Below are positions 15,776-23,435 of a DNA stretch of 38,611 nt, piece after piece. This DNA comes from JANYCG01 sp031392945 (lineage in GTDB: Bacteria; Pseudomonadota; Gammaproteobacteria; Burkholderiales; Burkholderiaceae_C). The position numbers and the translations under genes are program-made. The stretch is from the NCBI GenBank assembly GCA_031392945.1, contig JANMVT010000219.1, positions 1-38,611 on the forward strand. Reading direction: 5' to 3'. The notes under the pieces are model-generated. The model had not been told where the DNA came from. It made no database searches and saw nothing but the letters and a program-made list of their open reading frames with translations. The first letter of the stretch is position 1. The number at the start of each line of letters is the position of its first letter.

Positions 15776-16594
15776 TCAGACCAGAGGCACCGTGATCTTC
15801 TCGATCACGGCGTGCGTGTCCGGGCGCAGGCCGCGCCACCACAAAAACGCCTCGGCGGCCTGTTCGGCCAGCATGCCGACACCATCTGCCAGGCGTTTTA
15901 CGCCAGCGTTGTGCGCCAGGCGCAAAAAGGGCGTCAAGCCCTTGCCATAGGCCAATTCATAAGCCAGGGCGCAGTTGACGAACACCGAAGCGGGCACTGG
16001 CGGCAACTCGGCGCGCAAGCTGGCCGATGTGCCGTTGAACACCAGGTCAAAGGTCTGCCCGTCCAGATCGGAATAACCGCAGCTACGCACCACACCCCGC
16101 GCTGAACCAATGGCGGCCAGTTCCAGCGCCTTGTCCAGGCTGCGGTTGGCGATCACCAGCTCGGCGGGCGATTGGTCCAAAAACGGCAACAAGGCGCCGC
16201 GCGCCGCGCCCCCCGCCCCAAGGAACAAAACCCGTTTGCCCTTCATGGCGCAGCCCAGGTTGTGGGTGACGTCGCGCACCAGGCCGACCCCGTCAAAGTT
16301 TTCCGCCTGCACGCGTGCGCCGTCAAACTTCATGGCGTTGACAGCCCCTGCCAGCTTGGCGCGCTCGGAATGTTCGGTGGCGTAAACGAAGGCGTCGAGC
16401 TTGAAAGGTGCGGTGATGTTCAGGCCGCGCCCGCCACGTGCGCGAAAGGCATCCACATCGGCGGCAAAGGCGCCCACGGTGCCTTCGATCTTGCTGTATT
16501 CCATGTGCTGGCCGCTGGCCTGTGCAAACATGCCGTGGATCAGGGGGGATTTGCTTTGGGCGATAGGGTTGCCGATGACGGCGTATTGGTCCAT
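15776..16594 (-). CDS. aroE: shikimate dehydrogenase AroE
   Basis: This is an NADP-dependent 3-dehydroshikimate/shikimate oxidoreductase, 272 residues, the same length as E. coli AroE. The substrate serines Ser14 and Ser16 are intact in AQSKSPLIH. Catalytic Lys65 (NITAPFK), Asn86 (AVNA) and Asp101 (FDGVG) are present, and the dinucleotide loop GAGGAARG is at 126-133. It is orthodox in all these positions, unlike the copy at 8724. It is embedded in a catabolic run between a CoA-transferase and an intradiol dioxygenase. That points to shikimate or quinate breakdown, although it could also supply biosynthesis. Confidence 0.92.
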   Translation of the reverse strand: MDQYAVIGNPIAQSKSPLIHGMFAQASGQHMEYSKIEGTVGAFAADVDAFRARGGRGLNITAPFKLDAFVYATEHSERAKLAGAVNAMKFDGARVQAENFDGVGLVRDVTHNLGCAMKGKRVLFLGAGGAARGALLPFLDQSPAELVIANRSLDKALELAAIGSARGVVRSCGYSDLDGQTFDLVFNGTSASLRAELPPVPASVFVNCALAYELAYGKGLTPFLRLAHNAGVKRLADGVGMLAEQAAEAFLWWRGLRPDTHAVIEKITVPLV

Positions 16595-16626
16595 GGTGTG
16601 GGTCTCAAGAGAAAAGGAAAGCTGAA

Positions 16627-17883
16627 TTATCCCTTCGCAGCCAAAAGATTGACCGCCTCTTCCGAATAGAACACGCCGTCTTTCACGAGCGCGTCAATAT
16701 CGACCGCAGAATATCCCAGGCTCGCCGCGATCTCGCGGTTGTGTTGCCCCAGCATCGGCGCCACGCTGCTGGGCGTGGTGTCGCAGTCGGAGAACCTGAA
16801 CGGCAGATTCGGCAGCTTGATCTTGCCCAGAATCGGATGCTCCTGCTCCACCACCATGCCGCGCGCCAGGGTTTGCGGGTCGGCCATCACCCTGTCGATG
16901 GTTTGCACCGGTGCTGCGGGAATGCCCTGGGCATCAAGCTGGTCGCAGCAATGTTTCACGCTGTCTTGCGCCAGACACCAGGCCCGCACACGGGCCAGGA
17001 TGTCCTCGCGGTTGGCATTGCGTTCGGTCTGCGTCCACGCCCCCACGGCTTGGGCGTAGGCCTCGCCGCCCATCAGCTGGGCCAGGCCGCACCAGGTGTC
17101 GGCCATTTGCGCGGCGATGACCAGGTAACCATCTTTGGCCGTAAAGGTGCCGTAGACCGTGCTGCTGGGCAAGTCGTGCCCAGTCTGTTTGGGCAGGTCG
17201 CCGTTCAACAGATAACCCTGCGCGGCGTAATCGTGCATGGACACCATGCAGTCGTGCAGGGCGATGTCGATATGTTGCCCGCGCCCGCTGCTGACGCGGC
17301 CAAACAGCGCGGCGCAGATGGCCGAGACGCCATGCATGCCCGCATACATGTCGGCGATCGGCATCCTGAACAGCGTGGGCGCTTCACCTGGCATGCCCAA
17401 CAGTGACTGCGCGCCGCTGCGGGCTTCGGCGATCAGGCCGAAACCCGGGCGTTGCGAATCGGGCCCGGTGTGGCCGAAGGCGCTCACCGAGCAATAGATA
17501 AGCTTGGGGTTGCGTTTGGACAACTCGTCATAACCCAGGCCCAGGCGATTCAGCGCACCGGGGCGGTAATTCTCGACAAACACATCGGCGCTGTCGGTCA
17601 ACTTGTGCATCAGATCGAGCCCGCGTTTGTCACGCAAGTTGATGCACAGGCCCTTTTTGCCCATGTTCTGCTGCAAGAAATAACCACTCACGCCCTTGAT
17701 GATGGTGGGTGTGGTGCGGCCGGCGTCGCCCTCGGTCGGGCGCTCCACCTTGATCACCTCGGCGCCCATGGCCGAGAGGCAGCGCGACATGTGCGGGCCG
17801 GCCAGAAAATGGCTGTAGTCGATGACGCGCACGCCCTTGAGCGGCAGCGCCTGTTCTGGGCGTTTATTTGTGGGTTCAGTCAT
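16627..17883 (-). CDS. CaiB/BaiF family (class III) CoA-transferase
   Basis: This enzyme moves CoA between carboxylic acids through an aspartyl-CoA anhydride. The 418-residue product has the family N-terminus (GVRVIDYSHFLAGPHMSRCLSAMGAEVIKVE, about 18-47), the motif VFVENYRPGALNRLGLGYDEL, and the nucleophile Asp178 (MPIADMYAG). The substrate cannot be read from sequence; formyl-, succinyl- or acetyl-CoA donors are all known in the family. It is 32 nt upstream of aroE and 85 nt downstream of the MaoC-like gene. Together with the MaoC and enoyl-CoA hydratase genes it implies that part of the pathway runs at the CoA-thioester level. Confidence 0.93.
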   Translation of the reverse strand: MTEPTNKRPEQALPLKGVRVIDYSHFLAGPHMSRCLSAMGAEVIKVERPTEGDAGRTTPTIIKGVSGYFLQQNMGKKGLCINLRDKRGLDLMHKLTDSADVFVENYRPGALNRLGLGYDELSKRNPKLIYCSVSAFGHTGPDSQRPGFGLIAEARSGAQSLLGMPGEAPTLFRMPIADMYAGMHGVSAICAALFGRVSSGRGQHIDIALHDCMVSMHDYAAQGYLLNGDLPKQTGHDLPSSTVYGTFTAKDGYLVIAAQMADTWCGLAQLMGGEAYAQAVGAWTQTERNANREDILARVRAWCLAQDSVKHCCDQLDAQGIPAAPVQTIDRVMADPQTLARGMVVEQEHPILGKIKLPNLPFRFSDCDTTPSSVAPMLGQHNREIAASLGYSAVDIDALVKDGVFYSEEAVNLLAAKG

Positions 17884-17884
17884 G

Positions 17885-17945
17885 AAATATGCGTTTTCCC
17901 CTCGCGAAATATAGATAGTTTGATATTAAAAATATAGCGTCGTGG
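17885..17945 (-). repeat. possible degenerate copy of the dispersed ~55-bp repeat
   Basis: Read leftward, the gap between the MaoC and CaiB genes starts GCTATATTTTTAATAT and continues through ACTATCTATATTTCGCGAGGG. This loosely follows the order of blocks in the better copies at 22917, 27555 and 33077. It is AT-rich against high-GC flanks. Homology is suggestive only. Confidence 0.3.
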
Positions 17946-17968
17946 AGCTCTGCCAAATTGCGCCAAAC

Positions 17969-18442
17969 TCAGGCGGGCCGGCGCGGAATCATCAGCCGGT
18001 GCTCGCCTTTTTGCACCACTTGCCCGTTCTGGTTGATCAGCTCGGCCGGCATCACCACGATGCCCCAGCCGGGTTTGCTTTTGGATTCGCGCAGGGCGCC
18101 GACGCGAAACTTCACGTGCAGCACGTCGTTGATCTTGATCGGCAGCAGAAAGTCCCAGGTCCAGCCCAGGGACATGCCGGGCAAAAAGCGGTATTCACTT
18201 TGCGTCTTCAAGCCATCGGCCACCGACTGCCCCATCAGGCCATGCGCCACGCGGCAGCCAAAGTGCGACTTGTTGGCGTATTCCTCGTCCACGTGCACGG
18301 GTGTGAAGTCGCCCGTGAGTTCGGCATAGGCGTCAATGCGCCCGGCCGTGACGGTGTACTTGGGGCTGGTGCATTCGTCGCCGAGTTTGGCGTCATCCCA
18401 GTATTTTTCCGGGGTCTTGAAGTCGATTTTGGGGGCGGGCAT
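17969..18442 (-). CDS. MaoC-like hot-dog hydratase/dehydratase
   Basis: This is a 157-residue single hot-dog domain of the (R)-specific enoyl-CoA hydratase type. The hydratase motif is clear: Asp45 and His50 in TGDFTPVHVDEEYA, followed by CRVAHGLMGQSVADG. A later strand (PIKINDVLHVKFRVGALRESK) is typical of MaoC dehydratases. It is separated from the upstream VOC gene by 3 nt, so the two are surely cotranscribed. The substrate is probably an unsaturated acyl-CoA made by the neighbouring CoA-transferase; this is inferred from context. Confidence 0.9.
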   Translation of the reverse strand: MPAPKIDFKTPEKYWDDAKLGDECTSPKYTVTAGRIDAYAELTGDFTPVHVDEEYANKSHFGCRVAHGLMGQSVADGLKTQSEYRFLPGMSLGWTWDFLLPIKINDVLHVKFRVGALRESKSKPGWGIVVMPAELINQNGQVVQKGEHRLMIPRRPA

Positions 18443-18445
18443 GGT

Positions 18446-18850
18446 TCATTCTTTCGCACGCGGGTTGATGTTCAAAATATGGGCCACTGAATTCGGCGCG
18501 GCCTGGATCAATTCGACCGCCAGGCCATCAGGCAATTGCAGCCAGTTGCGCCCCTGGGGCAGTTGCGTCACGCCAAATTTCTGGCATTCGGCGATGGCCA
18601 GGTCGAGGTCTTCGACCATCACGCCCAGATGCGCCAGCCAGCCGGCGTCATTGCTCGGCGGCGCAACAAAGCCGGGCGTGCTCATCAATTGCATGCCGCC
18701 GAGGGTCCAGCACTGCCTGGGGTTGGCCGGGTCGCCGTCGATCTCGCGCACGTCCATGCCCAGTGCCTCGTAAAAGAAGTTGATGTGCCAGTGGATGTCT
18801 TTGACACGCACGGCGACGTGTTCGACGTAGGATTTTTTGGTGTAAGCCAT
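18446..18850 (-). CDS. VOC-superfamily (glyoxalase/dioxygenase-fold) protein
   Basis: This is a 134-residue vicinal-oxygen-chelate protein. Two beta-alpha-beta-beta-beta modules are visible. The metal-ligand positions correspond to His11 (VEHVAVRV), Gln in place of Glu (GGMQLM), His (LAHLGVMVEDLD) and Glu near the end (LAVELIQ). The Gln substitution at the second ligand position makes a standard glyoxalase I doubtful. It may be an isomerase, epimerase or small dioxygenase of the pathway. It begins 9 nt after the PanE-like gene and ends 3 nt before the MaoC-like gene. Confidence 0.82.
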   Translation of the reverse strand: MAYTKKSYVEHVAVRVKDIHWHINFFYEALGMDVREIDGDPANPRQCWTLGGMQLMSTPGFVAPPSNDAGWLAHLGVMVEDLDLAIAECQKFGVTQLPQGRNWLQLPDGLAVELIQAAPNSVAHILNINPRAKE

Positions 18851-18859
18851 GGCTTGTTT

Positions 18860-19801
18860 CTAAGTAGACGTTAATGATTTTTCTACGCCCTTCATGCAGG
18901 CGACGAGCGTTTGATTTACGGGTGTGGCAACGCCGCATTTTCGGCCCTGTTCGACCACCGCGCCGTTGACAAAATCGATTTCGGTGATCGAGCCTTTTTC
19001 CAGGCTTTGCAGCATGGATGCCTTGAACTCAAACGGCAGGCCCACCGCCGCCTTGACCCAGGGCGCACGCGGGTCGCTGGTCGTCAAGTTGACGCCGCGG
19101 GCATTGGCAACCGCCATGGCCTCGGCCACCGCCGCCACGGCGCAGGCTTCAATCTCGGGCACCTGGTACAACAGGCCGTAGGTCAATTTGCTGATGCCGC
19201 TCAAGGCCCCGGTGGCCACGTTGACCAGCAGCTTCTCCCAGATCGTGGCCATGATGTCAAGGCTGACCGTCGTGGTCAGCCCGGCCGCGTTAAAAGTATC
19301 AGCCACCCGCTGGACGCGCGCGCTCGCAGTGCCGCCGAGCTCGCCAATGATGGTTTCCTTGCCCTCGGTGCCCACGATGATGTGGCCGGGCGACAGCATT
19401 ACGCCACCGGCATAGGTTTTGCCGGCCAGCACCCGGTCGCGCCCTACCACCTCGGCCAACACGTCTTCATGGCCCAGGCCGTTTTGCAAGGACAGCACCA
19501 AGGTGTCGTCGCTGAGGATGGATTGGGCCGACTCGATCACCTCGCGGGTGTGGAAGGACTTGACCAGCACGATGACCAGTTCGACGGGGCCGCTGGCAAG
19601 ATCGACGCCGCGCGCATGGGTGGCGGCAAACACACGCACCACGCGCTCGACGCCGCCGTTGCGCATCTTCAGGCCGTCGCGGTTCATCGCATTCACATGC
19701 GCCTGATCGCGATTCACCAGCCAGACTTCGTTGCCGCCTTCGGTCAACACGCCGCCAATGGCACAGCCAAGGGCGCCCGCGCCCAAAATGCAAATCTTCA
19801 C
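18860..19801 (-). CDS. 2-dehydropantoate 2-reductase-like (ApbA/PanE) protein
   Basis: This is an NADPH-dependent ketoacid reductase of the PanE family, 313 residues. It has the Rossmann motif GAGALG at 7-12, LVKS at 80-82, NGLG at 107-110, catalytic Lys190 (TIWEKLLVNVATG) with Asn194, and the C-terminal helical domain motif EIDFVNGAVVEQGRKCGVATPVN. Its location inside a catabolic run makes it more likely to reduce a 2-oxo acid intermediate than to serve pantothenate synthesis; panBC are not nearby. It lies 69 nt after the enoyl-CoA hydratase gene and 9 nt before the VOC gene. Confidence 0.88.
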   Translation of the reverse strand: MKICILGAGALGCAIGGVLTEGGNEVWLVNRDQAHVNAMNRDGLKMRNGGVERVVRVFAATHARGVDLASGPVELVIVLVKSFHTREVIESAQSILSDDTLVLSLQNGLGHEDVLAEVVGRDRVLAGKTYAGGVMLSPGHIIVGTEGKETIIGELGGTASARVQRVADTFNAAGLTTTVSLDIMATIWEKLLVNVATGALSGISKLTYGLLYQVPEIEACAVAAVAEAMAVANARGVNLTTSDPRAPWVKAAVGLPFEFKASMLQSLEKGSITEIDFVNGAVVEQGRKCGVATPVNQTLVACMKGVEKSLTST

Positions 19802-19870
19802 GTCAATCTCCCACTTCCAAACTCGATTGTTAAAACTCAGGAAAAATCAGGGAAAGCGGCTGGAAAACCG

Positions 19871-20659
19871 TCAATGGCCCGTCCACGCCGGCTTGCGCTT
19901 TTGCGCAAAAGCCAGCGGGCCCTCCAGCGCATCTTTGCTTGCCAACATGTGTTCAGCCGCGTCGTACCGCGCTTTCATTGATTTGGCCAAATCCGGCTCG
20001 TTCAAACTCTGCAACATCACCTGTTTGGAAGCCTGCACCGCCAGCGGTGCGCATTCCAGAATTTTTTGCGCCAAGGTGCGGGCCGCTGGCATCAATTCAG
20101 CCCTGGGCACCACGTCATTGATCAGGCTGATGCGTCTGGCCTCGTGTGCGCCTATGCGTTCGCCTGTCAGGATCAGCTTCATCGCATCTTTCATCGGCAT
20201 CTGGCGCGCCAAACGCTGCAAGGCCCCGCCACCCAGCGCCGCCAGCCCGACGCGTGGTTCCAGCAAAGCGAACTCGGCATGGTCGGCGGCAACGGCCAAA
20301 TCACAGGCCGCCACAATCTCGGCGCCACCCCCAAAACACATGCCATTGACAGCGGCAATCACCGGTTTGAAAAGGTCAAACCGCGAGGTGATGCCGGCAA
20401 ATCCGGTCGATGGTTTCTGGTGGTTGTTGGTCGCTGACAAGGCCTTCAAATCCGTGCCGACACAAAACGCCCGGTCACCCGCCCCCGTGATAATGGCCAC
20501 CAACAGGCTGGCGTCGTCGCGGTACAAATTGAAGGCGGCGTCCAGCTCGAAGTGCGCCTCGGGCGTCATGGCATTGAGCACCTCGGGGCGGTTCAGCGTG
20601 ATGGTCAACACCGCGCCGTCCACTTCGTAGCGGCAATATTGGAAATTCGGCGCAGCCAT
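19871..20659 (-). CDS. enoyl-CoA hydratase/isomerase (crotonase) family protein
   Basis: This is a 262-residue crotonase-fold protein. The oxyanion-hole segments are DRAFCVGTDLKAL (about 62-74) and NGMCFGGGAEIVAACD (about 105-120). Both catalytic Glu positions of enoyl-CoA hydratases are kept (Glu114 and Glu134 in FALLEPRVGL), so hydratase activity is plausible. A short insert (SATNNHQKPSTGFAGI) sits between them. It is 11 nt downstream of the solute-binding protein gene and begins the enzyme part of the catabolic run. Confidence 0.93.
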   Translation of the reverse strand: MAAPNFQYCRYEVDGAVLTITLNRPEVLNAMTPEAHFELDAAFNLYRDDASLLVAIITGAGDRAFCVGTDLKALSATNNHQKPSTGFAGITSRFDLFKPVIAAVNGMCFGGGAEIVAACDLAVAADHAEFALLEPRVGLAALGGGALQRLARQMPMKDAMKLILTGERIGAHEARRISLINDVVPRAELMPAARTLAQKILECAPLAVQASKQVMLQSLNEPDLAKSMKARYDAAEHMLASKDALEGPLAFAQKRKPAWTGH

Positions 20660-20670
20660 GTTTGAGCGTC

Positions 20671-21807
20671 TTACTTCGCGGGTTTGAGCGTCTCAACCAC
20701 CTGCGCCTTGCCAGCCACCACCTTGACGATGAAACTCTCGCGGTCCAGGTCGCCGTTGTTGTCGTATTTCACGTCGAACAACACGCCAGGGTAATCTTTG
20801 GCCGAGATACTGGCGCCGTGCATGGCTTGTGCAAACGCCTTGGGGTCGATCTTGCCAATTTTGTCAAAAATGGCCTTGGCCGCGTGCATGCCGGTGTAAC
20901 CCTTCATGGCGTTGTGGTCGGCCTTGCTTTTGTAAGCGGCCAGGTAGTTGCGGGCAAAGGCCTGCACCGTCGCATTGGGCGCGTCGGGTGTCAGGCCAAC
21001 ATGCGCCACCACCCCGTTCGCGGCCTCGCCAGCCAGCTCGATCACCTTGTCGTTGGCCAGCGTGGTTTCGCCGACCACGGGCTTGTCGTAACCCTGCTTG
21101 CGGATTTCTTTGAGGGCGCGGGCGGATTCTTCTTCATTGGTGTAGACAAACAGCGCGTCAGCATTGGATTGTTTGGCCTTCAAAATTGCGGCGGAGAAGT
21201 CGACCTGTCCGGCTTCGGTGGAAATATCCGCCAGAATCTTGACCTTGGCCACTTCCAGCGCTTTGGTGATGACATCGCGCCCGCCTTTGCCAAAGTCGTT
21301 GTTCACGTAAATGATCGCCACGCTGGCCGCCTTGAGGTTTTCCGTCAAATACCGCACCACCTTGGGCATGGCCGAAACCTGGGTGAACGAGCTGCGAAAC
21401 ACATACGGATTGCCCTGCTGGGTGATGGCAGCCGCCTCGCCGCCAATCACGTTGGGCACTTCGGCGCGGCGCGTCTCTGCCATGCTGACCAGGATGGAGC
21501 CCGAAAACACCGGCCCCATCACCAGCGGAGCGCCCTGGTCTATCGCCTTGATGGCCAGCGCCTTTGCCACGCCAGGCTGGGTTTGGGTGTCCCAAGTGGT
21601 GTAGTTGATCTTGCGGCCCAAAATGCCGCCTGCGGCATTGATTTCGGAGACCGCCAGCTTCACGCCGTTGTCGTAATTGGTGCCCGCCGTGGCGCCCGAG
21701 CCCGAGAGCTCGGCCAGGCCAACGATGGGGATGGGCTGGGCCATAACGAGGGTGTTAGCCGCCAACAATGCCAATGAGGCCGCGATTTTGCCGATTTGGT
21801 TTTTCAT
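20671..21807 (-). CDS. ABC transporter substrate-binding protein (branched-chain amino acid/aromatic type)
   Basis: This is a 378-residue periplasmic binding protein of the LivK/peripla_BP_6 family. It has a signal peptide (about 1-23, ending ANTLVMA) and then the motif PIVGLAELSGSGATAGTNYDNGVKLAVSEINAAGG. Two Rossmann-like lobes follow (KAASVAIIYVNNDFGKGG; MKGYTGMHAAKAIFDKIG). Such proteins often bind aromatic or branched acids in Burkholderiales. No livHMGF permease or ATPase genes are in the window, so it must use a transporter encoded elsewhere or serve as a sensor. It is the first gene of the 14-gene leftward run and is divergent from a LysR gene. Confidence 0.93.
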   Translation of the reverse strand: MKNQIGKIAASLALLAANTLVMAQPIPIVGLAELSGSGATAGTNYDNGVKLAVSEINAAGGILGRKINYTTWDTQTQPGVAKALAIKAIDQGAPLVMGPVFSGSILVSMAETRRAEVPNVIGGEAAAITQQGNPYVFRSSFTQVSAMPKVVRYLTENLKAASVAIIYVNNDFGKGGRDVITKALEVAKVKILADISTEAGQVDFSAAILKAKQSNADALFVYTNEEESARALKEIRKQGYDKPVVGETTLANDKVIELAGEAANGVVAHVGLTPDAPNATVQAFARNYLAAYKSKADHNAMKGYTGMHAAKAIFDKIGKIDPKAFAQAMHGASISAKDYPGVLFDVKYDNNGDLDRESFIVKVVAGKAQVVETLKPAK

Positions 21808-21874
21808 ATGCAGATTTGTCTCCTGATTAAATGATTGGGGCCCAAAGACTTCCTGTCTTGGCCGGTGATGGGGC

Positions 21875-21895
21875 GTGATCGTAAAGACCGATCAC
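21875..21895. promoter_or_regulatory. inverted repeat in the divergent promoter region
   Basis: GTGATCG (21875-21881) and CGATCAC (21889-21895) form perfect 7-bp arms with a 7-nt spacer. The site is about 70 nt upstream of the solute-binding protein start. It could be an operator or a structured 5' leader; the regulator is not identifiable. Confidence 0.4.
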
Positions 21896-21907
21896 TATGC
21901 TGTCCAT

Positions 21908-21933
21908 GCAATGAGAATAATAATCATCATTGC
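21908..21933. promoter_or_regulatory. Fur-box-like palindrome in the divergent promoter region
   Basis: The 19-mer GAGAATAATAATCATCATT (21913-21931) agrees with the classical Fur consensus GATAATGATAATCATTATC at 15 of 19 positions by hand alignment. It is centred in a 26-bp near-palindrome (21908-21933, arms GCAATGA/TCATTGC). The site lies about 105 nt from the solute-binding protein start and 30 nt from the LysR start. Iron-responsive control of either gene is inferred. Confidence 0.5.
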
Positions 21934-21943
21934 AATTCGCAAT
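21929..21943. promoter_or_regulatory. LysR-type binding box (T-N11-A)
   Basis: ATTGCAATTCGCAAT is a 5-bp inverted repeat (ATTGC/GCAAT) around AATTC and contains the T-N11-A signature of LysR recognition sites. It lies 20 nt upstream of the LysR ATG, where an autoregulating LysR protein would bind. It overlaps the end of the Fur-like palindrome. Confidence 0.6.
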
Positions 21944-21962
21944 AAAAGCAGACAATCAGACC

Positions 21963-22880
21963 ATGGACAAGGATTTGAACCTGCTCGATATCAAGCTGTT
22001 GCGCCTGTTGGATCAGCTTTACCTCAGCCGCAGCGTGACCAAAAGCGCCGAGGCGCTGGGCCAGAGCCAGCCCACGGTCAGCATCTGGCTGGCCAAACTG
22101 CGGGATCAACTGGGCGACCCGCTATTTGTGCGCACTTCTGAGGGCATGTTGCCCACACCGCGCACCGATGCGCTGATCGCCACGGTGCGCGAGGTGCTGC
22201 AGGGCTTGCAGCGCCTGTCCCAGTCCCAAAGCGGGTTTGACCCCGCCACGGCCCAGCGGCGTTTCGCCATTTGCATGACCGACGCCAGCCACATCACCCT
22301 GCTGCCGCGTCTGCTCGCCCACGTGCGGGCGCTGGCGCCGGGCGTCACGTTGGCGGCCCGCCGCGTGGACACGGATCTGGCGGGTGCACTGCAAAACGGC
22401 GAGGCCGACCTGGGCCTTGGATTTCTGCCCTGGCTGGACGCCGGTTTTTACCAGCAGGCGCTTTATGCACAGGACTGGATATGCCTGGCCAACGCCCAGC
22501 ACCCCCGTGTGCTGGACGCCTCAGGCGCTCACTGGAATCTGCAGGCCTACCAGCGCGAAGGGCACATCGCCATCAGTTCCGGCACGGGTTACCAATTGAT
22601 GGACAGCGCCGTTGAATCGCAAAAAATCAGCCGCCGCATCCAGCTTGAACTACCTGGTTTTTTGGGCCTGGCGGCGATTGTGTCTACCTGCGATCTGGTC
22701 GCCACTCTGCCACGCCAGATTGGTGAAACCCTGGCGCGAACAGCGGGGGTGCGGGCCTTGCCTTGCCCGTTTGACATCCCGGGCTTCACGGTCAAGCAGT
22801 ATTGGCATGCGCGCTACCACCATGACGACGCCAGCCGCTGGCTGCGCGCCACCTGCGCGGATCTTTTCATGACACCCTGA
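21963..22880 (+). CDS. LysR-family transcriptional regulator (NahR/NodD-like subgroup)
   Basis: This is a 305-residue regulator beginning MDKDLNLLDIKLLRLLDQLY at the ATG at 21963. A TTG 33 nt upstream is in frame but lies inside the LysR box. The HTH (about 8-67, SRSVTKSAEALGQSQPTVSIWLAKLRDQLGDPLFVRT) is of the type seen in NahR/PcpR/NodD regulators, and the effector domain starts RRFAICMTDASHITLLPRLL. Members of this subgroup commonly activate aromatic-degradation operons. It is divergent from the 14-gene catabolic run, whose most likely regulator it is. Confidence 0.93.
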   Translation: MDKDLNLLDIKLLRLLDQLYLSRSVTKSAEALGQSQPTVSIWLAKLRDQLGDPLFVRTSEGMLPTPRTDALIATVREVLQGLQRLSQSQSGFDPATAQRRFAICMTDASHITLLPRLLAHVRALAPGVTLAARRVDTDLAGALQNGEADLGLGFLPWLDAGFYQQALYAQDWICLANAQHPRVLDASGAHWNLQAYQREGHIAISSGTGYQLMDSAVESQKISRRIQLELPGFLGLAAIVSTCDLVATLPRQIGETLARTAGVRALPCPFDIPGFTVKQYWHARYHHDDASRWLRATCADLFMTP

Positions 22881-22916
22881 TCCACCCAGCCGGACGGCGA
22901 ATTGGCCGATTTACCT

Positions 22917-22974
22917 GGCCAAATAGGCCGTTTGTCCTTATGCCATATACGTAGATAGCTACTTTTAATATAGC
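22917..22974 (-). repeat. dispersed ~55-bp repeat, copy C
   Basis: Read leftward from 22974, this starts GCTATATTAAAAGTAGCTAT and runs through GTATATGGCATAAGG to ACGGCCTATTTGG. It shares block order and sequence with the copies at 27555 and 33077. It fills most of the gap between the LysR gene and the convergent SMR gene. Confidence 0.65.
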
Positions 22975-22990
22975 ATTAAATTTGCCAGAT

Positions 22991-23374
22991 TCAGGCAGGC
23001 GCATTCATCCGCGACACTGAGTGCAGTCCGAACACGCCGATCACGATCAGGCTGATGCACACCAGCTTGAGGGCCGTCGCGCTTTCGCGGAAATACAGCA
23101 TGCCGATCGCCGCCGTCACCACGGTGCCCACGCCCGACCACACGGCGTAGGTGATGCTCAGGTCCAGCGTCTTGGTGGCGAAAGTGTTGCAACTGAAAGC
23201 CAGCGCGTAACAGGCAAACATCAGCACCGAGGGCCAAAGCTGGGTGAAGCCGTGCGACAGCTTCATGCTGGTCGTGCCCACCACCTCGAAGGCGATGGCG
23301 ACCGACAGCAGGCCCCAGGCTTGCGATACCGTGGGTGTGAACGTGCTGGTGAAGGATTGCAAGAAATTGGCCAT
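22991..23374 (-). CDS. small multidrug resistance (SMR/EmrE-type) efflux protein
   Basis: This is a four-helix inner-membrane antiporter, 127 residues from the ATG at 23374. The essential Glu is in helix 1 (SVAIAFEVVGTTSMKLS) and the helix 3 motif YAVWSGVGTV is of the EmrE type (WSG rather than the WTG of SugE). FRESATALKLVCISLIVIGV forms helix 4. The N-terminal lead of about 17 residues before helix 1 is a little long. The frame is open further upstream to about 23482, but that would overlap the divergent methyltransferase. The likely role is proton-coupled export of cationic compounds. Confidence 0.88.
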   Translation of the reverse strand: MANFLQSFTSTFTPTVSQAWGLLSVAIAFEVVGTTSMKLSHGFTQLWPSVLMFACYALAFSCNTFATKTLDLSITYAVWSGVGTVVTAAIGMLYFRESATALKLVCISLIVIGVFGLHSVSRMNAPA

Positions 23375-23435
23375 GGGCTGCGACAAAGTGGGGAAATATG
23401 GTTCAATGATTGTCAACCCAAAAGCCCCTTGCAAC

